Positions 9,236 through 18,152 of a stretch of 18,152 nucleotides of DNA are shown here, piece after piece. Location of the stretch: the NCBI GenBank assembly GCA_015499995.1, contig JADNRV010000675.1, forward strand, positions 1-18,152, given 5' to 3'. The DNA comes from Flammula alnicola. Lineage: Eukaryota > Basidiomycota > Agaricomycetes > Agaricales > Strophariaceae. How positions within the stretch are numbered: position 1 is the first letter of the stretch; each line of letters begins with the position of its first letter. The translations under genes and the position numbers were made by a program. Below the pieces are notes generated by a model that searched no databases, was not told the DNA's origin, and was given only the letters and a program-made list of their open reading frames with translations.

Positions 9236-12200
9236 ATGTCGACTGTCATGGTCGACTCGAGGCCAAGCAGCACGGACGAGAAAGCCACCGTCGTCGATGA
9301 ACCCAAATCCAAGGGCTTCTTTTCCCGAAAGAAAGCCGCCGCTAAAGATGTCAAGGATGAGAACAATGAGGGGGACGTTTCGACGGAGGTCAAGCCCGTT
9401 GAGCGAGAAATACCCGCCATCTCCTTTACAGAGCTGTTTCGGTGAGTCGTCCTTTTTGTCGTCGCCCAACGCCTGCTTACCATTTCTGTCCCAATAGTTA
9501 CTCCACAAGATTCGAACTCTTTCTTGATTTCATTGGGCTGGTAGCAGCAGCAGCAGCGGGAGCAGCCCAGGTATGGACTGATGATTTTCTTTGATTTTAC
9601 AGTCGCTTACTTTTGTCGCTATTAGCCTCTCATGTCACTTCTTTTTGGAAACCTAACGCAAGACTTTGTCAATTTCACCCAGATTGTCCTCAACCCGGCT
9701 AGGTCAGGTGAAATACCTGAAGCAGGGGCGAATTTCCGTCATTCCGCTGGCAAGAGTGCAACTTACCTGGTGTGCATTGGTACGTCCGACCACATGGCCA
9801 TCAATGTTTCTAAAGTTAACCTTCCGATAGGTATCGGAATGTTCGTTTGCACGTACACGTATATGTATATTTGGGTGTACACCGGTGAAGTTAATGCGAA
9901 ACGCATTCGAGAACGTTATCTCCAAGCCGTTCTGCGTCAGGATATTGCATTCTTCGACAATGTCGGCGCCGGAGAGGTCGCAACGCGTATACAAACAGAT
10001 ACACGTGCGTCCGAATTCTAGTGACCCAATTGTTTACGATGGCTCATCTTGGCATCATGCAGATTTGGTGCAACAGGGAATTTCAGAAAAGGTTGCCCTT
10101 GCAGTCAGCTTTATTGGTGCTTTTGTCTGTGGTTTCGCTCTCGCTTACGCCCGTTCTTGGCGCTTGGCGCTTGCAATGTCCTCGATGCTCCCAGTTATGG
10201 CAATTGCTGGTGGGATTATGAACAAATTTATCTCAGCATATATGCAGTGCGTAGTTCTCCAGGGTTCTCAGCATTATCATGCTAATAGCATTCAGAATGT
10301 CTCTCAAACATATCGCCGAAGGTGGAAGTCTGGCAGAGGAGGTCATCTCAACCATTCGCACTGCTCAAGCCTTTGGAACCCAGACGATTTTGAGCAAGCT
10401 CTATAATCAAAGCATCGACAAATCCCAAGAAGTGGACATGAAGGCTGCCATCTGGCATGGCGGAGGTTTGGCAGTATTCTTCTTTGTCATCTACTCCGCA
10501 TATGCACTTGGTATGTTTATCTTCTTCGTAACCCATCCGACCTTTGAAATCTCACACGACCTGTCAACAGCTTTCAGCTTTGGTACCACTCTCATCAACC
10601 AAGGTCACGGTAAGCATATCACCCTTTCTAGACTTTACGAGGTCGCAGGGTTAATTGCGTTCGCCTCCTTTTGTATGTAGCAACTCCTGGTTCCGTTATA
10701 AACGTTTTCTTGGCAATTTTGATCGGTTCAATTTCCCTTGCCATGCTCGCTCCTGAAATGCAAGGTTAGTCGTTTTAATCGCCTTGAGATTTGTTTTGCT
10801 CACTTCACTGTCTAGCAATCACTCATGGTCGTGGTGCTGCCGCCAAGCTCTACGACACAATCGACCGTGTTCCAGACATCGACTCAGCTAATCCTGATGG
10901 ATTGAAGCTCGACAAGGTTGAGGGTGAAATCACTCTGGAAGATGTCAAATTCAGCTATCCTTCTCGCCCCACTGTCCAAGTGGTCAAAGGACTCAACATC
11001 ACTTTCCGTGCGGGCAAGACCGCCGCATTGGTCGGAGCTTCAGGTTCTGGAAAGTCTACAATCGTTTCTCTCGTTGAACGATTCTACGATCCTATCTCCG
11101 GTATTGTCAAACTTGACGGTCACAACCTCAAAGATCTTAACCTCAAATGGCTTCGCACCCAAATTGGTCTCGTTTCTCAAGAGCCCACGCTGTTCGCGAC
11201 GACGATCAGAGGAAATGTCGCTCACGGTCTTATTGGCACCAAACACGAGCACGCTTCAGAGGAGGAGAAGGAAGCGTTGATCAAGGAGGCCTGCATTAAA
11301 GCCAACGCCGACGGTTTCATCACGAAATTGCCTCTAGGCTACGACACTATGGTGGGCGAACGTGGTTTCCTGCTGTCGGGTGGACAGAAGCAGCGTGTCG
11401 CTATCGCGCGTGCCATTGTCTCCGATCCGAGAATCTTGCTTTTAGATGAGGCCACAAGTGCGTTGGACACGCAATCGGAAGGAATCGTACAGGATGCATT
11501 GGATAAAGCTGCTGCCGGTAAATCTATATGTTTTTATTTTATTTTGCCAGCGGAGTCCCTGACTGTTTTTAGGCCGCACCACTATCACGATCGCTCATCG
11601 TCTCTCGACCATCAAGGACGCTGATGTCATCTACGTCATGGGTGAAGGTCAGGTTCTCGAATATGGGAGTCATAACGACCTCCTCCAGCGTGATGGCGCC
11701 TATGCCCGACTCGTCCATGCCCAGAAACTGCGTGAAGGCAAAGACAGCGCACACGGGGAAGGCGATGCCGGAAGTGTATCTGACTCGTCTGAGGAAGATA
11801 TGGAGAAAGTTGTCCGCGAAGAAATTCCTCTCGGTCGCAGAAATACGGGCCAGTCGCTCGCGAGTGAGATCCTGGAACAAAAGCGAAAGGCTACTGAAGC
11901 TGCAGGACGTCACAACACGGATGATGATTACAGCATGTTTTATCTCTTTCGCCGCATGGCACCTCTTATTCAAGACCAGTGGACGAACTACATTATTGGT
12001 GCCATTTTTGCGTGCAGTAAGTGTTCTTTCTACGTTAAGTCCGTGACCTGGTTGCTGACGCGAGCCTTTAGTGACTGGAATGGTTTACCCCGCCTTAGGT
12101 GTCGTCTTTGCTAAAGGTATCGAAGGCTTCTCTCTGCTGGAAGCATCCGAGCGTCGTCATACTGGTGATCGAAATGCTCTTTGGTACGTCGTCCTCTTTC

Positions 12201-14470
12201 ACTGAACTATTGCATCTAACATTCATGACTTTGACCACAGGTTGTTCATTATCGCTATCATTGCTACCATCTGTATCGCCGTCCAGAGCTATCTATTCTC
12301 CGCTGCAGCAGCTTCGCTGACTGCCCGGTTGCGTACCCTCAGCTTCAAAGCCATCCTCAGGCAAGATAGTAAGTTTAATATCCTTTACACACTTGAACAA
12401 AGTTGCTAATCCTTCTGGAAAGTTGAATTCTTTGATAAAGATGACAACAGTGTAAGGAAATTCAAGTTCATCTGAGATCTGTGTTGCTCACGCTTGTTGT
12501 CATTTACAGACTGGAGCTTTGACCGCCGAACTCAGCGATAACCCTCAAAAGGTTAATGGACTTGCTGGCATCACCCTTGGTGCTATCATTCAGAGCACCT
12601 CTACCCTGATCGCTGGTTGTATTCTCGGCCTCGTTTTCATCTGGAAGCTCGCTCTAGTTGGTATTGGTGTGTTGTCATTCAGTGTTTTCCTCTGTATTGA
12701 TGTGGTACTGATGACCGCAAAGCTTGCACCCCTCTTCTTGTTTCCATGGGTTACATTCGTCTGGTAAGTTGACCTTTTAGCACGTCTCATTATATGACAC
12801 TCATCTTCGATTTCGCAGCGCGTTGTCGTTCTGAAGGATCAGGTCAACAAGAAGGCCCACGAAGATTCGGCGCAATTGGCTTGTGAAGCTGCTGGTTCGA
12901 TCCGCACCGTCGCTGCCCTCACGAGGGAAGACGACTGCCTGAGACTGTACAGCGAGAGCTTGGAAGGGCCGCTCCGCAAGTCGAACAGGACTGCTATCTG
13001 GAGCAACATGCTTTACGCGTTCTCGCAATCGCTCACCTTCTTCGTCATCGCCCTCATTTTCTGGTTCGGAGCCACCCTTGTCTCGCGTCTAGAGGCTTCC
13101 ACTTTCCAGTTTTTCATTGGTCTCATGGTATGAATCGTCCATGTTCTCATAGGATTTCGTCTCCTCACGTTTATTGTTTTCAGAGCACGACTTTCGGCGC
13201 CATCCAAGCTGGGAACGTGTTCTCTTTCGTGCCCGATATCTCATCAGCGAAGGGTGCTGGTTCAGATATCATCAAATTGCTTGATTCCCGACCGGAGATT
13301 GACGCTGAATCGACCGAGGGTAAAGTGGTGGCCGAAAAGGCTGTCCAGGGTCATATCCGTTTCGAGAACATTCATTTCCGGTATCCCACTCGCCCTGGTG
13401 TTCGTGTGTTACGGGACCTGTCGCTCGAGGTCGAGCCTGGAACATACATCGCCTTGGTTGGCGCCAGTGGGTCGGGCAAGAGTACAACGTGAGTATCATA
13501 TTGTCCGTCGTTGCGGTGCCAGATGCTGACCACCCCTTTTCCGCCAGCATTCAATTGATCGAACGATTCTATGACCCCCTTCATGGAGAAATATACGTAT
13601 GTGACTCATATAACCGTGTATTGTGCGGAAACTCAATCCCTTCCCTCTTTCCAGCTTGACGGCGAACGTATCACCGATCTTAATATCCAGGAATACCGCA
13701 AACATCTGGCGTTGGTGTCTCAGGAACCAACCCTTTACGCTGGCACTGTACGATTCAATATTTTGTTGGGTGCGATCAAACCGGAATCCGAGGTCACGCA
13801 AGAGGAGATTGAAGATGCTTGCCGAAATGCAAACATCCTCGAATTTATCCAGGGATTGCCTCAGTGCGTCGGTCACTGTTTCATTGAGTGTATTGATACT
13901 AAACCACTTTTTTCTGCAGGGGCTTCGATACTGAAGTCGGTGGCAAGGGTTCGCAAATGTCTGGTGGACAAAAACGTGAGTTGCAGCTCATCATTTGCAT
14001 CGATGGTCTGTCTGATTGTGATGGTTCTTGCTAGAACGTATTGCCATTGCGCGTGCTTTGCTGCGGAACCCTAAGGTGCTGCTGCTAGACGAGGTACGTA
14101 ATCTGAAGGCGACATACTTAGACAAGATCTGTTAACTCATAACGGCTCTCCTATTTAGGCGACGTCTGCGTTGGATTCGAATTCTGAAAAGGTTGTGCAA
14201 GCTGCTCTTGACCAAGCAGCGAAGGGCAGGACAACGATCGCTATTGCGCATCGATTGTCGACTATCCAGAATGCCGACCGAATGTATGTCGTGTTTTTTT
14301 TTGCCATCGTTTGCTAGGGCTTTCTCCAATACGTTTACTGATGTCTGTTTCACAGCTACTTCATCAAGGACGGACGTGTCAGCGAGTCCGGCACCCATGA
14401 TCAACTGCTGGCACAACGAGGCGATTACTACGAGTTTGTGCAACTACAAGCACTGAGCAGACGCGAGTAG
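9236..14470 (+). CDS. ABCB/MDR-type full-size ABC exporter (Pmd1/Ste6-like)
   Basis: Membrane ATPase predicted to export lipophilic compounds, lipids or a modified peptide; the substrate cannot be read from sequence. It has 23 exons: 9236-9441, 9498-9570, 9626-9779, 9831-10004, 10063-10246, 10296-10510, 10571-10609, 10681-10764, 10816-11517, 11573-12016, 12072-12183, 12241-12368, 12423-12451, 12510-12666, 12723-12763, 12819-13127, 13184-13488, 13548-13596, 13655-13863, 13920-13975, 14035-14093, 14159-14283 and 14356-14470. These sum to 3969 nt (1322 aa), the usual fungal length. Order: K/E-rich tail (to about 70), membrane domain 1 (about 75-370), NBD1 (about 415-650), acidic linker, membrane domain 2 (about 740-1040), NBD2 (about 1075-1315). 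NBD1 has Walker [10 protein letters not shown] 450-458, LSGGQ 563-567 and [12 protein letters not shown] 583-594. NBD2 has Walker A 1110-1118, MSGGQ 1218-1222 and [12 protein letters not shown] 1238-1249. Both keep the catalytic Glu and the IAHR His, so both sites look active. Its paralog is divergent at 1-1510. Confidence 0.95.
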
Positions 14471-15031
14471 ATGACGGATAGCCCGTATCGTCCGCGTTTT
14501 ATTATTCCTTTGCTTTCTTGGCCTTAGATTTTTTTATTTTGTTCGGGGGCTCATTTTCCTTTGCTCTCGCTCTTGCTCCTGCTTACCATACCCCCATTTC
14601 TAACGGAATCTGCAGTCTGACTGGCAGCCTTTCAATACCCTCGTTAATACCTCATAATACATAGACCACACATGCAACAGGAAGACAAAAGACGTATATT
14701 TAAATAACTACTAGTAGAAGATGGACATTGATTCTTGCCTGAGGATGTAAGCTGGAATATATACGATTCCTTGGGCGACGACCTCCAGGACCCGGGTATG
14801 CATACATACGCGAAAATTCTTGCAACAGACATTAAAGAGACCGAATCAGCGGAGGATGATTGTTGGGAGGAACTGGACCGTACTGAATGGAGTGATAACA
14901 TTGCGCTGAATACCTAAATCCAGTAAACAATGCCAAATATATCCAAGTTGTCTGCAGTGGCCGTTTATGAACGAACGTCACTTCTGAACGTTTTTCACCA
15001 GCAATATCTGCTCGCCTCAACCAATCTTGAA
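14471..15031. other. Intergenic region between exporter and MSH5
   Basis: The first ~180 bases are T-rich exporter 3' flank. A plus-strand frame from 14732 to the TAA at 14915-14917 encodes about 61 acidic codons (e.g. DVSWNIYDSLGDD, EDDCWEELDRTEWSD) but has no ATG near its start and no recognised domain. It may be a leftover terminal exon or chance. An in-frame ATG at 14930 lies 34 codons before the chosen MSH5 start and could belong to its leader. Confidence 0.35.
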
Positions 15032-18000
15032 ATGCAAACGCGAAAGCGTGTCAGGCCATCTGAGCTTCAAGAAAACGCGGAAGACTCTGAGAACTCTGCA
15101 CGTTCAACAAGTCCTTCCGCGCGATATCAGAAGAAGGTTCGATGGGAGGGGAAGTCTGGACCGACAACCGAGGATGCAGACACTGATGATGGAAGCTCGG
15201 AAGAGGAGTCACAAGCATCTCATGACAAGGTCAGAGTCCATCCAGAGTCGTCGCGTCCGTATACAGAGTATGCTCACCAAGGCGGCATTGCAGACCTTTT
15301 TAGCAGCGCTGTGTTCCCAGTATGAACCTTTTCTTATGGGTGTTCAGACCGTTCCTGAAAGTAAAGTGGCAACGTTGGCTGCGCATATTACGATCCTTTG
15401 AAGAGGATTCTGTATATCCTCGAAGATACGCGCGAAACTCTCCATTTCGACCTCACGAGGATGTGTAAGAATTCGGTTTCTGACAGCATTCTTTTTTCTA
15501 CAATTCCTTTTGACAGTGTTGGAACAAGTCAATCCAGATCTTGTGCTAACTAGCTCCAAGGCGGACGATGACTTCATTGACGTGCTCTATGACCATAGTA
15601 CGTGTCGACATCAACGAAGTGCATACATGCACTAAACTCACCCTGCAGTGGAAAGCGCGGATGGTACATTTCAAATCCGTCCATTCAAAGAATTCGTGCC
15701 ATCAAAAGGACGCGTTAGACTACTGTCGCTTAACCTTTTTACAAATATCTCTGTGGACGAAAACGATCTGCCTAGTTCACCTGGTGCTAACTCTAGTTCC
15801 TCGCGCCCGCATAACGCGTACGATTTTATGCAATCTAGGCGCGAAATTACCGGAGACCCTACTACAAGACGGCGGAACGCATCAATACGGCTTGCCAACT
15901 TTGCATCTATCGAGGAATCTCCGCTCTGTGTTCGTAAACCATATATTTTCCTCCTGTGATTTTATCTGTTCACGTTCATTTATTCGCAGATGGCCTCCAT
16001 TGGTGTTGTTCTTGAGCATCTTGTCAGGGAAAGGGCCCTTAGCGAGTTTGATGACGATGGAATTGGAGGGCTTGATATCAGGAATATTGAGATACTTGCA
16101 CTGTATTTTTCTCTTCTCTCCGTCTATATATTGTATACATCTCTAACAGGCGACCATATAGAGACCAAACTATGCAAATTAACGCGGATGCATTGCTGTC
16201 TGCCAGTTAGCTCGTGTTAGTTCAATGGCGTATTGATGATTTTATAGGTCCCTCCAAGTCTTTGAAAACGAAAGCCATGCTTCCGTACACTCCGATAAGA
16301 CCAAAGAAGGGTTGTCGCTATTCGGTATGTCCACGGCCAGTATTATCTAATGTCAAACTGTGCAATCTGATGTAAACCACTTCCAGGCATTTTGAATAAC
16401 ACGAAAACAACCTTAGGTCGTTCTCTCCTAAGAACCTGGCTACTTCGACCTTCCCTATCCCTATCAGTTATCAAATCGCGCCAGGACGCCGTCGGGTGTT
16501 TCGTGCGTTCGGAAAATGTCGCCACAGCCAATTTGCTGCATCACCACCTTAAAGGCATCAAGAACATGCCCAGAATCATGTCCCTGATGAAGGATGGAAA
16601 GGCGAAACTGGCAGATTGGCAAGGCCTCGTTAAGGTTCCTTTATCATTGTACCAATTTCGGAATTGTATCTGAATGCCGTTTCAGTTTACATTCCATGGG
16701 ACTATGCTGAGAGACTCTCTATCCGAGTTACATCAAGGAAGCAATGTGGACGTCGTGAAAAGAGTACGTCCTTCGTTCGTCTTCTCTGAGGGGAATGTAA
16801 CCTATTGGCTTAGCTCATTGACGTCCTGGATATCACGACCTTCAAAGAAATTGGAATCAAGGTTAACGATATTGTATGTCGGCGCGTACTCCTCTTTTCT
16901 CTGCTGATTATCTACTTGGTCCTTAGATAGATTGGGAGGAATCTGGTTGCAATGATAGAGTTTGTGTGAGACCCCACATCGACGAGGATCTGGACAATCG
17001 GAAGCACATTTATCATGGCATTGATTCTGTGTTGGTGAGTTAAATACAGCTGTTCCAGATTTTGCTGATTAGTCATAGTCAAACGTCGCGGAACAAATCT
17101 CTCTGACAGTTCCCGAAGGATATGCCAAATCTCTCAACGTGGTGTACTTTCCTCAACTCGGTACGCCTCTTGAATAGGCGTTGTCGATTTCATCTAACGA
17201 ATTTTGAAGGCTACCTTATTTGTGTTCCCATGTTGGAAGAATGGCGAACAGATGCTGGGATTCAACCTCTTGATGGATGGACATTCCAGGTGATTATTCA
17301 TGTCTTTTTCTTGCCTTGGGTATCTCGGTTACATATTGACGAGTTATTTAGTTTTCATCTGAGTAGGTTCTCTCTTCATCTCTCTGGACGACTGGTAGAA
17401 GTCGAACTCTGTAGCGCCCACGTCTATTTTAAATCTCAGGAGATGCAAGGTAGGCGCTCTGAGCATGAATTTGGTCAATACATGACACGATGAGCAGATA
17501 TGGACACCCCATATTGGCGATCTCCACTCAACAATCGTCGATAGAGAACTCGAGATTATTCAAGAACTTCTCGAAGAAGTTCTTGCGTGCGACGAGGCAT
17601 TTGGAGCTGCCTGTGACGTATGCGCCGAGCTTGACTGTCTCTTATCATTTGCTGAAGCGTCTATGCTTTACGGATATCAACGACCGGCGATGGTTGATGA
17701 AAATATCATTGAGCTTATTCAGGCCAGGTACTTCTTTCTCGTTGTCATTCAAATCCGTCATGCTATTCATGTCTATCAGGCATCCTCTTCAAGAGAGAGT
17801 TGTAGATACCTTCGTTCCCAATGATGCCCGTCTCATTGGTGGGGCTGGGATTGGCTCCTTTCCCGACTGCCCTGACGACAACGAGCAATGGAATAGCGTC
17901 TTACTTTGTACTGGTGCCAATGCCTGCGGAAAGGTTCGTCTAACTCCACTCGTTTATAAATGTCTATGGATTACTGTATTCCGTGATAGAGTGTATATTT

Positions 18001-18152
18001 GAAGCAGGTCAGGTCGTTTGCAACCTTACCTAGTACGGGAACTCAAATGGGTTCAATCTTAGATTGCCGTCATACAAATCATGGCTCAGGTAATCGGATC
18101 TTTGCTCGCAGTATGCGAATGACGTGCTGACAAGTTTCTAGGTCGGCTGGTG
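15032..18152 (+). CDS. MSH5: Meiotic MutS homolog MSH5, 3'-truncated by the window and frameshifted
   Basis: MSH5 pairs with MSH4 (MutS-gamma) to stabilise meiotic recombination intermediates and promote crossovers in the nucleus. Exons: 15032-15229, 15294-15319, 15367-15464, 15517-15597, 15649-15929, 15990-16102, 16150-16197, 16248-16324, 16387-16634, 16686-16763, 16814-16873, 16927-17034, 17079-17160, 17210-17289, 17352-17362 (microexon), 17415-17449, 17498-17727, 17780-17933, 17990-18007, 18063-18089 and 18142-18152+. Family landmarks: GCAYYDP, LHFDLTRMLLEQVNPDLVLT, FENESHASV, KEGLSLFGILN, GRSLLRTWLLRP, HIGDLHSTIVDRE, RHPLQERVVDTFVPND and Walker A GANACGKSVYLKQ. The N-terminal ~66 aa are acidic and low complexity. 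The conceptual frame breaks at 17507-17510, with a stop at 17542-17544, yet later exons stay intact. The exon-7 donor (GTCTGC at 16198) is weak but gives the correct protein. The start could also be ATG 14930. Confidence 0.92.

Noticed and set aside
8959..9483. 174-codon minus-strand open frame
   Set aside because: It is antisense to the promoter, leader and first exon of the right exporter, whose plus-strand frame is matched by the paralog.
9541..9562. CAG/GCA trinucleotide run as a microsatellite
   Set aside because: It encodes the Ala-rich start of the first membrane helix and is kept in the left copy (CTG run at about 1200-1212), so it is coding rather than an expanded repeat.
11569..11973. 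134-codon minus-strand frame
   Set aside because: It is antisense to the NBD1/linker exon of the exporter, where the sense frame carries the conserved IAHRLST and linker.
12667..12722. Treating the bases after VGIG as coding, giving an ORF ending in FVW
   Set aside because: Removing a GT-AG intron at 12667-12722 restores [17 protein letters not shown], which fits the ABCB family, and the whole gene then sums to a multiple of three.

Overview
The window looks like genomic DNA of a basidiomycete fungus, probably an agaricomycete. Three genes are cut by many short introns (mostly 47-75 nt, GT-AG, several with CTAAC/CTGAC-like branch sites), intergenic GC content is near 50 %, and leaders are pyrimidine-rich. 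The encoded families (Ypk/Gad8 kinase, ABCB full transporter, meiotic MSH5) are typical fungal ones. I see no rRNA, tRNA, CRISPR, viral sequence or recognisable transposase.

Layout. (1) 1-1510, minus strand: the first eight exons of an ABCB/MDR-type exporter, cut by the window edge. (2) 1511-5315: about 3.8 kb without a convincing intact gene. It holds small inverted and direct repeats and, at about 3.98-4.67 kb on the minus strand, coding-like fragments with two good splice sites that may be a decayed fungal transcription-factor gene. (3) 5316-7476, plus strand: a complete 10-exon AGC kinase of the Ypk1/Gad8/SGK type (555 aa). (4) 7477-9235: non-coding, T-rich kinase 3' flank followed by the exporter promoter. 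(5) 9236-14470, plus strand: a complete 23-exon ABCB full transporter (1322 aa), paralogous to the copy at the left edge. (6) 14471-15031: short intergenic stretch. (7) 15032 to the window end, plus strand: most of a meiotic MutS homolog, MSH5, running through the Walker A region and leaving the window.

The two exporter genes form a large inverted duplication. Their first eight exons have the same lengths and phases, introns and 5' leaders align, and a promoter block is also shared. They diverge from each other with the kinase gene in the 7.3-kb spacer. The other notable point is a one-base frameshift in MSH5 (C run at 17507-17510) inside otherwise intact coding sequence, together with an 11-nt microexon that the reading frame requires.

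The kinase would act in TORC2/sphingolipid/membrane-stress signalling, the exporters at the plasma membrane, and MSH5 in meiotic crossover formation. Nothing indicates a shared pathway, and I see no clear novel system beyond the duplication architecture and the decayed intergenic gene.
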